A DNA stretch of 64,000 nucleotides from the NCBI RefSeq assembly GCF_001584325.1, contig NZ_LSAZ01000007.1, forward strand, positions 62,001 to 126,000, written 5' to 3'. The notes below the pieces were generated by a model, which saw nothing but the letters and a program-made list of their open reading frames with translations, searched no databases and was not told the origin of the DNA. Below, one piece after another: positions 18,864 through 27,333 of the stretch. The position numbers and the translations under genes are program-made. The DNA is from Bacillus nakamurai (GTDB lineage: Bacteria; Bacillota; Bacilli; Bacillales; Bacillaceae). Position 1 is the first letter of the stretch. Each line of letters opens with the position of its first letter.

Positions 18864-19199
18864 TTGATTGGCCAGCGTATTAAACAATACCGAAAAGAAA
18901 AAGGCTACTCACTATCAGAACTAGCTGAAAAAGCTGGGGTAGCGAAGTCTTATTTAAGCTCAATAGAACGAAATTTACAGACGAACCCCTCCATTCAATT
19001 TCTCGAAAAAGTCTCCGCTGTTCTGGACGTCTCGGTTCATACTTTACTTGATGAAAAACATGAAACCGAATACGATGGTCAATTAGATAGTGAATGGGAG
19101 AAATTAGTTCGCGATGCAATGACATCCGGGGTATCAAAAAAACAATTTCGTGAATTTTTAGATTATCAAAAATGGAGAAAAGCGCAAAAAGAGGAGTAG
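18864..19199 (+). CDS. sinR: SinR, master repressor of biofilm genes
   Basis: 111 residues. N-terminal Xre-type helix-turn-helix (about 1-66) and C-terminal SinI/SinR interaction helices (about 74-105). Start is TTG at 18864 with GGAAGGTGATG upstream, as in B. subtilis; an upstream ATG at 18831 would add 11 residues from the sinI stop region. Nearly identical to the 168 protein. Represses tapA-sipW-tasA and eps. Confidence 0.97.
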   Translation: MIGQRIKQYRKEKGYSLSELAEKAGVAKSYLSSIERNLQTNPSIQFLEKVSAVLDVSVHTLLDEKHETEYDGQLDSEWEKLVRDAMTSGVSKKQFREFLDYQKWRKAQKEE

Positions 19200-19229
19200 T
19201 GCAGCCATATGTGCACAACTCCTCTTTTA
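19186..19229. terminator. Bidirectional terminator sinR / tasA
   Basis: AAAAGAGGAGT / ACTCCTCTTTT with an inner TGCA/TGCA stem, between the convergent ends of sinR and tasA. Confidence 0.9.
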
Positions 19230-19247
19230 TCTCCCCGCCAGTTTGAA

Positions 19248-20033
19248 TTAGTTTTTATCCTCACTGTGGGCCTTTTCATTCTCTTTCACGTAACCGTCTT
19301 TATCAGTATGATCCTTTGTAATGGTCAAACCGTTCCATTGTGTCGCTTCAAATGAGAATTGAAGAGAAATGGCGTTGCCTTGGAATTTATTCTGAACACT
19401 TTGCCCGTCTGCGTCTTTAGCGGTGTCATTTTTAAACCGGATTTCCATCCGCACTTGGTCATAATCAACAGGCGTCTTTGGAACACCGTCATACTCAGGC
19501 GCAGTCTTTCCGTCAATAGTCGCTACATTCACTTTTCCGCTCGCGCTTAGGAATTTTGAATCAATATGCTTGCTGATGGTCTCAGTTGCTGCTTTGTCCT
19601 GTTTCGTTGACATCAAATATAAGTCTTTCAGGTTGGCAGCCTTCAGAATAATATTCTTAGGATATCCGTTGCCCCCTTCTTTTCCGACCGTCAGCACGGT
19701 AATTTCAAACTGGCTGAGGAAGTCCTCAGCAGATCCGTTTCCTTTTGCCGCTCCTTTGAAATCCGTGAAATTCAGGGCCATTAGTACTTCTTTAATCGCA
19801 AGCGACCCATTATTTCTGAATTCAAAATCTTTCGTCAATTTGTCGCCCGGTTTTAAGTTGGATAAGTTTACATTGGCTGATTGTTCTTTTGCCGATAAGT
19901 CAAGAGTTCCTGATGCAAATGTGGCATCCGTTGTCTTCACATCATTGAATGCGGCCCATGTGCCGCCTCCGACTAATGCTAATCCAAGTGCTGCCGAAGC
20001 AGCGCCCAAGCTTAATTTCTTTTTCATACCCAT
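19248..20033 (-). CDS. tasA: TasA, major biofilm matrix fibre protein
   Basis: 261 residues, camelysin/TasA family. Signal peptide of about 27 residues with SAALGLALVGGGTWAAF, processed by SipW; the mature N-terminus is FNDVKTTDATFASGTLDL. Forms amyloid-like or donor-strand fibres in the extracellular matrix. Last gene of the tapA operon, strong AAGGGGAG ribosome binding site, high expression expected. Confidence 0.97.
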   Translation of the reverse strand: MGMKKKLSLGAASAALGLALVGGGTWAAFNDVKTTDATFASGTLDLSAKEQSANVNLSNLKPGDKLTKDFEFRNNGSLAIKEVLMALNFTDFKGAAKGNGSAEDFLSQFEITVLTVGKEGGNGYPKNIILKAANLKDLYLMSTKQDKAATETISKHIDSKFLSASGKVNVATIDGKTAPEYDGVPKTPVDYDQVRMEIRFKNDTAKDADGQSVQNKFQGNAISLQFSFEATQWNGLTITKDHTDKDGYVKENEKAHSEDKN

Positions 20034-20098
20034 TTTAGTATACTCCCCTTATTCAATATTTTTTGTTATCAAATCCTGTCGCCAGGTTGCAACTAAAG

Positions 20099-20683
20099 TC
20101 AAGTAGACATGGTGCTGTTTTTCGCATCCTCTTCAAGCGCTTTTGTTTTTCGCTCAATATCCCGGATAGCACTGCCGATTACGGTAATTGAATAAACTAA
20201 CAGCATGATGCCCGGTACGATTAACAGAATAGCCGTTCCGATCGGCTGGCTCGCTAAATGTATGACATATCCTGCATACGGAAGCTGATATCCCGTATAC
20301 TGGGCCATAACTTGTTCAGATTGCACGGGAGCGGCATCCGGGGCGGCGTTATGATCGCCTTTTGTTTCAAATAACAGACGCCCGCCTTTCTTTGTTATAC
20401 CGATGATCCTGTGCGTCACGGCTGATCCGTCATCTTGTGTAAAAGTAATGACATCGCCTTCTTTTAATGCTGTTACATCAGGTATTTTCTTCACTGCAAT
20501 TAATGAGCCTGTCTTGAATTCCGGGTCCATCGAACCTGACAGCACCGATTTCAGCGTATAGCCGAATATGGACGGCTCTCCGCCGGATGCCCGGGTTGAT
20601 ATGACAGTCAAAGTCAGCACAATAATAAAACTGAAGATGACGACATACAAAATATTACTGATCAGTTTCATCGTTTTTTTCAT
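20099..20683 (-). CDS. sipW: SipW, ER-type signal peptidase I
   Basis: 194 residues. Two membrane segments (about 10-30 and 150-172). Catalytic Ser51 in SVLSGSMDPEF and His91 in VTHRIIGI mark the eukaryote/archaea-like Ser-His type. Processes TapA and TasA. Starts inside tapA (29-base overlap), with GAGGGG 6 bases before the ATG at 20683; the ATG at 20671 would give the 190 residues known from B. subtilis. Confidence 0.95.
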   Translation of the reverse strand: MKKTMKLISNILYVVIFSFIIVLTLTVISTRASGGEPSIFGYTLKSVLSGSMDPEFKTGSLIAVKKIPDVTALKEGDVITFTQDDGSAVTHRIIGITKKGGRLLFETKGDHNAAPDAAPVQSEQVMAQYTGYQLPYAGYVIHLASQPIGTAILLIVPGIMLLVYSITVIGSAIRDIERKTKALEEDAKNSTMST

Positions 20684-21326
20684 TTTCTTCCCCTCTTTCT
20701 TTTTGCCGTTCAGACGGCTCTTTCTCTGCTTTTTTTACGGAAGAAGCTGTCGGTTTTTCCTGGCATTTGACAAGCTTCATAGGCTCTGACCATTCAAATT
20801 TTTCTTCATTTGCCGGATAACCCTCAGGCTTATAAATTTTAAATGCGTATATGCCCGGCTGTAAGGCCCGTTTCGATTCAACCCTATAGAGCAAATCGCT
20901 TTTTTTATCGGTCACAAGCCCTCTATCAATGACATTGCCGTTTTGTAAAGGTTTATGTGAGGAAGGGATTTTGTGAAGCTCCCATTTCCATTCAGATATC
21001 GTTTGTTTTTCACCTTTATTTTCCAGTTCGACATAAAGGTGAACCGGAGCACACACGGTGCCTGCCGTATCGGTTTGGTTTGTTACGTACAAATCACTTT
21101 GATCCCAGCGTTCGTCATAGCGGCAATTGTCATCTGTATAACGAAAGTCCCCGCACGTTTCAATGGGTAAGCTGAAGCTTCTCACATCGTTAAAGGAGGA
21201 GCTCGTGTCATCGGTAAACTGGGCACATATCGTTATGGCCAAGCTGAAGATGAACGAAAGCTGGAAAAAGAACAGAATCCGCCATCTCGTTTTAGCCTCT
21301 TTTTCCGTTCGGAACAATCGGAACAT
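20655..21326 (-). CDS. tapA: TapA, TasA fibre assembly and anchoring protein
   Basis: 223 residues, about 30 fewer than I recall for strain 168 TapA (253). N-terminal membrane/signal segment (about 17-38), then the TapA beta-sandwich with Cys pairs (CGDFRYTDDNC, CAPVHLYVELENKGEK), then a Glu/Lys-rich disordered tail that seems shortened. First gene of the operon under SinR control. Confidence 0.93.
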   Translation of the reverse strand: MFRLFRTEKEAKTRWRILFFFQLSFIFSLAITICAQFTDDTSSSFNDVRSFSLPIETCGDFRYTDDNCRYDERWDQSDLYVTNQTDTAGTVCAPVHLYVELENKGEKQTISEWKWELHKIPSSHKPLQNGNVIDRGLVTDKKSDLLYRVESKRALQPGIYAFKIYKPEGYPANEEKFEWSEPMKLVKCQEKPTASSVKKAEKEPSERQKERGEENEKNDETDQ

Positions 21327-21366
21327 GACTTACCCCCTGTAAAATCTGTAAATAAATATGCCGTTC

Positions 21367-21382
21367 GTTCTTTTTAAAGAAC
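21367..21382. promoter_or_regulatory. SinR operator of tapA operon
   Basis: Perfect 16-base palindrome GTTCTTTTTAAAGAAC, two head-to-head copies of the SinR site GTTCTYT, 40 bases before tapA. A minus-strand -10-like TATACT lies just upstream (about 21394-21399), so binding would cover the promoter. Confidence 0.85.
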
Positions 21383-21590
21383 TCCATGAACAAAGTATAA
21401 TCAACGTTTATCGTCTTGAAAAATGTCAAAAACGGTCAAATTGTTCGTTTTTGAGAATGGAATCTTTTAAAAACATCGTTTTGCTCCAAATTACTCATCT
21501 TTTTGGAATTTTTTCTAATAAAATGTGGGAAAATAAAGGTATGGCCAAAGAGAAATTAGAAAAGAAATGCAGTGAAAGGGTGATTTATTC

Positions 21591-21917
21591 ATGATCAAAC
21601 AGTGTTTGATTTGCCTTTCTCTTCTTGTTTTTGGGGCTTCAGCAGCAGCTCAGGCAGAAGGAATGCCGCATTATGCTGTTCACCATAAGCCAAAATGGGA
21701 AAAGGTGGCAGAAAACGAAGCAAAAAAAAGATATCCTCTTGCCCAAACCTTATTTATTCAAAAGGTGTGGGATCGGAAAAGAACTGATGAATCCGTCAAG
21801 CAATACCACCTAACATTAAGAGAAGGGTCAAAAGAGTTCGGCGTGTTTGTCACAATTTCATTTAATCCTTACAGCCAGAAAGTGAATAAGATTGCCGTCA
21901 TCGAGGAATATCAATAA
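21591..21917 (+). CDS. yqzG: YqzG, secreted DUF3889 protein
   Basis: 108 residues. Signal peptide with cleavage after AQA (about residue 22), then a small domain of the DUF3889 type. Divergent from tapA; ribosome binding site AAAGGGTG before the ATG. Function unknown. Confidence 0.9.
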   Translation: MIKQCLICLSLLVFGASAAAQAEGMPHYAVHHKPKWEKVAENEAKKRYPLAQTLFIQKVWDRKRTDESVKQYHLTLREGSKEFGVFVTISFNPYSQKVNKIAVIEEYQ

Positions 21918-21960
21918 AGGCCCTCCCGATTTCAGGAGGACCTTCCGCACATATGAGCTT

Positions 21961-22140
21961 TTATTTTTTTCGCTGCATCCACAGCTTAAATCCATATGGC
22001 AATATACCGAACCAGTGCTGAGAAGCCGGAGCTTTTTTCTCTTTTCGCACCTCTTTTAGTTCTTTTCGCTCATGTTTAGGCGTATCCATATATTTAACGA
22101 ATTGCTCAGTCATATATTTTACGTAATCGTTTGTTTTCAC
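21961..22140 (-). CDS. yqzE: YqzE family small protein
   Basis: 59 residues, basic, with a C-terminal amphipathic or hydrophobic patch. It lies directly downstream of comGG and is probably the last gene of the comG transcript. Start GTG at 22140 has GAGGTG 6 bases upstream; an in-frame GTG at 22149 lies inside that site. Function unknown. Confidence 0.85.
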   Translation of the reverse strand: MKTNDYVKYMTEQFVKYMDTPKHERKELKEVRKEKKAPASQHWFGILPYGFKLWMQRKK

Positions 22141-22196
22141 GATTCTCACCTCATATTGCTGTCTTTACTATGAAGTGTTGGCTCGTCCGCCCCTTT

Positions 22197-22580
22197 TTAT
22201 ACTTCGGTCCATTGAATCAGTTTTTTCTTTTTCTGATCAAATGAAATGTGCGCCTCTCTTTTCGTACCTGAACGCGTCTCTCCTTTTATAAACATGTCCA
22301 ATTCATCCTGATGAATAGAGGCGCGGATTTCATAAGATACGACGCCGTATGAAAAACGTTTCTTGCCGGATTGGCCCTTTTGCCCTTGTAAAACATGACG
22401 GATGGACAGCAGCGCGCCGTTCTGAAGCAAATTCTCTACCGTGCAGAACTCTGCCGTTTCTTTATCAAATGTTTTACGGGTGATGAAATCAGATGAAGTA
22501 TAGCTGATGACCAGTAAAACAACGGCAGAAACGAAAAGAACCGCTGGATAAATAAAACCATTTGATTTGTGTTTGTACAT
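22197..22580 (-). CDS. comGG: ComGG, competence minor pseudopilin
   Basis: 127 residues. N-terminal hydrophobic helix after GFIYPAVLF, resembling a minor pilin whose leader peptide is very short. Part of the transformation pseudopilus that brings DNA through the wall to ComEA. ATG at 22580 directly follows the comGF stop. Confidence 0.93.
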   Translation of the reverse strand: MYKHKSNGFIYPAVLFVSAVVLLVISYTSSDFITRKTFDKETAEFCTVENLLQNGALLSIRHVLQGQKGQSGKKRFSYGVVSYEIRASIHQDELDMFIKGETRSGTKREAHISFDQKKKKLIQWTEV

Positions 22581-23075
22581 TTAATCTCCTTTTAAATAGG
22601 TATAAATCGGGAAAGAAATATGGCGCTTTTTCCTATTGACACTTGTGATATCGAGAAAAAGCAGACCGTTTTTCATATACACGTTTAATGACGCCGCGTT
22701 TTGAAGAACGGGGACGTGGCCTTTTCCGTTCACTCGTTTTCTTATCATGTTGTGGTATATTTCAAATCGCACTTCTTCTCCGCCTGTTTTCCGGCAGGTT
22801 ACCGCCCTTCCGGCGTCAGCAGGCTTCACGGCTTCGGCATTTTTACATTCATTCATGATCTGCTGAACGGCAATTGTCTTTTCCTGTCCGTCTATTCCGC
22901 CATTTTCCGCCTGCCGGGACAAAAACAAGTGTACAACTGGAGTCAGCGTTCCTGATAAAAAAAGGCAGACCGCCAAGGAGAACAAAACATTAAGAAGCGT
23001 AAAGCCACTTTGTGCTGAGAATGCTGAGGCAAATGTTTTTTTCTCCGCGGATAACCGTGCATACTTTTTGATAAT
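22581..23075 (-). CDS. comGF: ComGF, competence minor pseudopilin (non-canonical start)
   Basis: The pilin-type signature GFTLLNVLFSLAV is encoded at about 23006-22968, upstream of the first canonical start (TTG at 22985), which would delete it. Going upstream in frame there is no ATG, GTG or TTG before the stop at 23096-23094. There is an ATT at 23075 placed 6 bases after AGGAGG. Starting there gives 164 residues with a basic 23-residue leader ending in QSG before the phenylalanine, as prepilins have. This start is inside comGE. The short form (TTG, 134 residues) is the alternative. Confidence 0.8.
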   Translation of the reverse strand: MIKKYARLSAEKKTFASAFSAQSGFTLLNVLFSLAVCLFLSGTLTPVVHLFLSRQAENGGIDGQEKTIAVQQIMNECKNAEAVKPADAGRAVTCRKTGGEEVRFEIYHNMIRKRVNGKGHVPVLQNAASLNVYMKNGLLFLDITSVNRKKRHISFPIYTYLKGD

Positions 23076-23304
23076 CCCCCTCCTCCTTCCACGTCACAAC
23101 TGAGGACGGCAGCCGCTTGCCGGACATCATATATGTGCCGATGTTCTCACGGAGAAGCTGATAGGCTTCTTTTTGATCTTCTATTAGCTGTTCATCCGCA
23201 AGCATTCCCGACCAGACAGGAACGATGGAAATCATGAAAAACAGCCAAATCGCTAACGCTGATAAAGACTCAATTGTTGAGAACCCTTTATTTCCGTTCT
23301 GCAT
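22990..23304 (-). CDS. comGE: ComGE, competence minor pseudopilin
   Basis: 104 residues. Prepilin leader MQNGNKG followed by FSTIESLSALAIWLFF with the Glu at position +5 after the cleavage site, as in type IV pilins. Overlaps comGD by 17 bases and comGF by up to 86. Confidence 0.93.
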   Translation of the reverse strand: MQNGNKGFSTIESLSALAIWLFFMISIVPVWSGMLADEQLIEDQKEAYQLLRENIGTYMMSGKRLPSSVVTWKEEGDYQKVCTVIRGEKNICLSILSTKWLYAS

Positions 23305-23725
23305 ATACGTTTCCGCTCCCTAAGTAAACAGTTATTTCATATGTGACTCCGGCTGTTTTCACATAAATTTTCCCGCCTGAATTCGGATGCCCTTTTTCGT
23401 TAAATTCAAGCTGCTTCGGTAATGTGGACAGCGTAATCTCAAGCTTCTCAAAGGACCGCTCAACAATGCTTCCGCCAATAGACAGTTTGTATTTATGTTC
23501 CTCCGGCAAAAACGCAATTCTGGTTCTTTTATGTTCAGCGATAGCTGTTTCCTGGGCAAGCTGAATGTCTTTTTGCAGCTGGTCTGCTTTTTGCCTCACA
23601 GCAAGATGCGTAAAAACAGGAGGAACAGCCGTGAAAAAAACAGTCAGCAAAACGGAAGCCAGACTTAAAACGATCAGACTTTCAAGAAGGGTGAATCCGC
23701 CTTCTGTCAGCCTGTTACTTCTCAA
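23288..23725 (-). CDS. comGD: ComGD, competence minor pseudopilin
   Basis: 145 residues. Leader MRSNRLTEGG then FTLLESLIVLSLAS, a canonical prepilin peptidase (ComC) site with Glu5. TTG start at 23725 overlaps the comGC stop; GGGGAAG ribosome binding site upstream. Confidence 0.94.
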   Translation of the reverse strand: MRSNRLTEGGFTLLESLIVLSLASVLLTVFFTAVPPVFTHLAVRQKADQLQKDIQLAQETAIAEHKRTRIAFLPEEHKYKLSIGGSIVERSFEKLEITLSTLPKQLEFNEKGHPNSGGKIYVKTAGVTYEITVYLGSGNVYAERK

Positions 23726-24023
23726 CTGTTACTTCCCCGCCGCTTATTAAGACCCGTTTTCCATTCGGGCAGGCCGTGTTTTTTTTGATATACCCCTCGG
23801 ACTGTAAGTCGCCGATATCCGGCGTTTTTCCTTCATGATCGATTTCATATGCTGTTACTTGGGCCTTTACCATATTTTGCAATCCTTCACAGCCCTTGTT
23901 TTGAATGCTTTGATTATGCTTAGTCACATTGGGAATAGTGATCAAAAGCAAAATGGAGACGATAAATAAAACGATCAGCATTTCAATTAAAGTAAATCCA
24001 TCTTGATTCTTCAGACGAAGCAC
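23715..24023 (-). CDS. comGC: ComGC, major competence pseudopilin
   Basis: 102 residues. Leader ending in QDG, then FTLIEMLIVLFIVSILLLITIPN, the typical N-methylated pilin helix. Two Cys for the known disulfide (KGCEG, TACPN). The annotated GTG at 24023 touches its own ribosome binding site (AAAGGGA directly before it); a CTG four codons later has better spacing, so the exact start is open. Main subunit of the pseudopilus. Confidence 0.95.
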   Translation of the reverse strand: MLRLKNQDGFTLIEMLIVLFIVSILLLITIPNVTKHNQSIQNKGCEGLQNMVKAQVTAYEIDHEGKTPDIGDLQSEGYIKKNTACPNGKRVLISGGEVTVEK

Positions 24024-24028
24024 TCCCT

Positions 24029-25066
24029 TTACATTTGGTTCATCATCTGGTACATCGGCATCAGCATCGACAAATAGACGATTAAAATCATTCCGGCGAC
24101 AACACCGTAAATCACCGGCTGAAGAATGCCGGTATATTTTTCTGCATTTTGTTCAAGCCGCTCCATCATAAACTGGCTGTATGTAAAAAGTTCACGATGG
24201 AGCTGGCCGCTTAACTGTCCATGACTGACTGCAGCGGCAAAATCAATTTCATAACAGGGATGCCGGTAAAGAGCCGATTCAATGGTTTCTCCGGCTTTTA
24301 AACGCTCGATGATATTCTCTGCTTCTTGCCGGTAAAAAGGCAGAAAGGATTGTTCTTTAAAAGCCGTTAAGCTGTCGTATATGGAAAGGCCCGATTTTAA
24401 CAGGCTGCTGAGCTGCAAGGAAAAAAAGTAGCTGTTGAAGAGCACGGCGGCTTTTCCTATAAGGGGAATTTTTACGAACAAAAGCATTTTGTCTTGCGGG
24501 GATTTTTTCCTGAACACGAACCAATAGTACACAAACATAATGAAAGCGAAAAAAATAAGGATCGCGCAAGCCTCATGAAAGTGCTGAAAAAATGCAAAGA
24601 TTAAGGCGGTGGAACGGGAGGTTTTCATATTCATGGACTGATAAATCCCAGAAAACTGCGGGATGATCATACTTTGTAATAGATAAAACATCACACAGAC
24701 TGAAAATATTAAAAACATTGGGTAGCGGAGCATTTTTCTGATTTGATTGGTCTGTGCCAGCTTTCGCTGCAGCAATTCCCCGCTTTGTTTCATTGCAGCC
24801 GGCAATTCTCCGTGTTTCTCCGCAAAATAGCAAATACTTACGGCTTCTTTATGAAAAGACATCACCTGTAATACTTGATAAAAAGCATCGCCTTCCCTTA
24901 ACTGCCGGATTCCGGCCGTCATTTCAGCAAGCTGCCGCTTATGGAGCTGAAGTTCCAGCAGCCTCAGCCCTTCAATCAGGCTGTACCCTTTTTCAGTCAT
25001 CTCACCGAGCCTTTTCAGCAGATTGGCTTGATCTTTTAGCGGCCATGTTTTTTTAATCCGTTTCAT
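24029..25066 (-). CDS. comGB: ComGB, pseudopilus inner-membrane platform protein
   Basis: 345 residues, GspF/PilC family with two homologous halves and three membrane segments (the last at the C-terminus). Provides the assembly platform with ComGA. ATG at 25066 overlaps the comGA end by 14 bases. Confidence 0.95.
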   Translation of the reverse strand: MKRIKKTWPLKDQANLLKRLGEMTEKGYSLIEGLRLLELQLHKRQLAEMTAGIRQLREGDAFYQVLQVMSFHKEAVSICYFAEKHGELPAAMKQSGELLQRKLAQTNQIRKMLRYPMFLIFSVCVMFYLLQSMIIPQFSGIYQSMNMKTSRSTALIFAFFQHFHEACAILIFFAFIMFVYYWFVFRKKSPQDKMLLFVKIPLIGKAAVLFNSYFFSLQLSSLLKSGLSIYDSLTAFKEQSFLPFYRQEAENIIERLKAGETIESALYRHPCYEIDFAAAVSHGQLSGQLHRELFTYSQFMMERLEQNAEKYTGILQPVIYGVVAGMILIVYLSMLMPMYQMMNQM

Positions 25067-26123
25067 GGTACACCCACCGGTCGTAATTGCTCGTTGTGAC
25101 ATACCCAAGCGCAATGCCTTTTCTGATCAGCTTGCGAAGCGTTTGATACTGAAAATTAGCCTGTTCCCCCTTTGCTTCTTGAAAACATTGATTAAGGTTT
25201 TTCCCGTACAGCAATTCATAAATACCCGCACGCCGTGTCTCTCTGGACAGCCGGCAGTATACGGAACAGCTTTTCTCTTTGCAAAACGGGCATGTTAAAT
25301 CAACTAAGCGCTGAGCGGCAATTGCAATGACCGTTTGTTCTATCTCACTCATCTTCACCCCGAATTCAAGCAATCTGTAGATGGCGCCTTTTGCGTCCCG
25401 TGTATGCAGGCTTGAAAGAACGAGGTGGCCCGTCATGGCTGCCCGTACCGCGATTTTAGCTGTTTCGGCGTCTCTGATTTCTCCTAAAATAATCATATCG
25501 GGGTCATGTCTCAAAATGGCCTTTAAACCGGCGGAATAGGTAACCCCGGCTTTTTCATTCACCTGTACTTGAAGCACATCTTCATCTCTCGTTTCTACAG
25601 GGTCTTCAAGCGTGACAATCCGCCGGTTAAAATGCTGTTTTGCATAATTGACGAGCGAATAAAGGGTCGTCGTTTTTCCTGAGCCGGTCGGGCCGGTGAA
25701 AAGAAGCATGCCGTGAGAATGTTTTAAAAAGGACAACAGCGTGGCGCCTGCACCCGGAAATAAGGACAGTCTGTCTATCGGCGGAATTTGACGTTGGGGT
25801 AAAAGCCTGATGACCAGGCTTTCTTCATTCATTGTCGGCAGTGTTGACATCCTCAGATGAACCGTTTCCGTTTTAAGCGGCATGGAAAGCGATCCGTTTT
25901 GCGGCTTTCGCCTTTCTCCTATGTCCATTGCCGATAAAAACTTAAAATGAGAAATCAGCCGCACACATTCCTCTTTTTTCATGACCCGTTTTTTCACTAA
26001 AGCATGGTCAATACGAAAATGAATAAAAGCATCACGCTCTCTCGGCACAATGTGTATATCAGAAGCCCTTGCCATATATGCCTCGTATATAATTTCTCTG
26101 CTGTATGTTTCGATTTTCTCCAT
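25053..26123 (-). CDS. comGA: ComGA, traffic ATPase of the competence pseudopilus
   Basis: 356 residues, GspE/PilB family. Walker A GPTGSGKT at 144-151, Walker B LGEIRDAETA, Asp box and His box regions, and a Cys cluster CPFCKEKSC in the C-terminal third. First gene of the comG operon; B. subtilis transcription depends on ComK. Start ATG follows AGGAGGG. Confidence 0.96.
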   Translation of the reverse strand: MEKIETYSREIIYEAYMARASDIHIVPRERDAFIHFRIDHALVKKRVMKKEECVRLISHFKFLSAMDIGERRKPQNGSLSMPLKTETVHLRMSTLPTMNEESLVIRLLPQRQIPPIDRLSLFPGAGATLLSFLKHSHGMLLFTGPTGSGKTTTLYSLVNYAKQHFNRRIVTLEDPVETRDEDVLQVQVNEKAGVTYSAGLKAILRHDPDMIILGEIRDAETAKIAVRAAMTGHLVLSSLHTRDAKGAIYRLLEFGVKMSEIEQTVIAIAAQRLVDLTCPFCKEKSCSVYCRLSRETRRAGIYELLYGKNLNQCFQEAKGEQANFQYQTLRKLIRKGIALGYVTTSNYDRWVYHETD

Positions 26124-26174
26124 GAAATCCCTCCTTCCGACACGTATTGTACATCAGATACATGGCGGCCTCCA

Positions 26175-26200
26175 AAAGAGGAAATACGCGTTTTTAGAAT
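26175..26200 (-). promoter_or_regulatory. Possible ComK-box / comG promoter region
   Basis: AT-rich blocks of A and T spaced by a few bases occur 50-90 bases before comGA on the minus strand (A-run, CGCGT, ATTT). They resemble degenerate ComK AT-boxes (AAAA-N5-TTTT), but no perfect pair is present, so this is tentative. Confidence 0.3.
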
Positions 26201-26334
26201 GTGTTCACTATGAAAAAACAAAAATAATCCAATTAAAATCAATTAATCGCCATAAATGGCCTTCCACTCAGCGATTTTGTGCAAATAAAAAAGCAGGACT
26301 GCTGCCTGCTCATTCAGCCCGGTGAAGCCAAAAA

Positions 26335-27261
26335 TCAGCGGGTGTTTTTTTTGTGAAAATATTTCTTTTGCTGTTCTTTGAGAATATCACCCGTCCATCC
26401 CTTATGTCTTAAATAAATATAAATCAGCAAGGTTGATACGATAATGAGGATGATAGATCCGAGATATGCATACTTCCAATGGAGTTCCGGCATGTTGTCA
26501 AAGTTCATTCCCCAAAGAGCCCCTAGCGCCGTCATCGGCGTAAACAGGGTCGTAAAAATCGTCAGGGCTTTCACAATTTCATTTCCTCTTTGTGAAGTGA
26601 TGACTTCTTCTGCGTGCAGCAAGTTGCTCAGTTCCTGATCAAATTCATTTATATATGTAATGCCTCTCGTGATTTTTTGGTGGGTTCGCCGATAATCTTT
26701 TTGCTGGTCGTTTTTCGGGAGAAAGGCTTCTTTTAATGCCATCTCCACTTTTTTAGCGTTTAAGGTTAACCCTTTCCAAATAAACAGTTCATGGCGCAGT
26801 TAATGCACATTTTCCAGAATTCCTTTGCTGTTGTCATCGTGAATCTGCCATTTCAGCGTCCGCTGCTTGACTTCAAACTCATCCAGCCCGATTAAGTAGG
26901 ACAAAAAAACCTTCAATCGCGTCTCCGCAGGTTTTGATTTGCTGCGCAGCATGTTTTTCTTTCACACCGCGAAGCAAAGAAAAATCAAAATTAATCGTAA
27001 AAAAGGATTTACGCGTAATGTAAAAATGAAACACGGTGTGATCCTTTTCATCTTTTAATCCTTGATGATAGATTAAGGAGCCGAAAACCGCTTCATTATT
27101 CGGATCATTCGTATCTGAGCGTAAAAGTTAATATGATTTTCGTTTTCAAACCACTTTTCGCATTGCGGCCAGTGGGTATAATGGATAAGTTTTTTTGCTT
27201 CTGTTTTTTCGTGGGGCCCGAGCTGATACCAAAACCAGTCCTCACCCGAATGAATCTTCAT
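26335..27261 (-). pseudogene. corA: corA magnesium/cobalt transporter, degraded
   Basis: Read on the minus strand, the start MKIHSGEDWFWYQL and the end with the GMN signature (WGMNFDNMPE) and two C-terminal membrane helices belong to one CorA protein. In between are three lesions. A base is lost after NFYA (about 27120). One T is added in a run of seven (plus strand A-run at about 26909-26915). CAA is replaced by the stop TAA at about 26802. The frames join into one CorA-like protein of about 310 residues when corrected. Remnant ORFs cannot make a transporter. SigB promoter at 27299-27323 is still intact. Confidence 0.88.
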
Positions 27262-27298
27262 ATGCTGCAACCTCCAGTACATTCGTTTCTTTTTTTAA

Positions 27299-27323
27299 TT
27301 GCCCAAATTGAAGAGGATTAAAC
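27299..27323 (-). promoter_or_regulatory. SigB-type promoter of corA
   Basis: Minus strand GTTTAA (27318-27323), 13-base spacer, GGGCAA (27299-27304). Matches the SigB consensus GTTTAA-N12-14-GGGWAW well. Now leads into a pseudogene. Confidence 0.7.
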
Positions 27324-27333
27324 AAGCTTTCAT

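Noticed and set aside
26175..26330. Perfect ComK box pair before comGA
   Set aside because: Only degenerate AT-boxes seen; kept as a low-confidence feature rather than a finding.
26749..27282. Short independent gene at the 5' end of corA (MYWRLQHMKIH...)
   Set aside because: Its sequence is the N-terminus of CorA and the rest continues in other frames, so it is part of the pseudogene.
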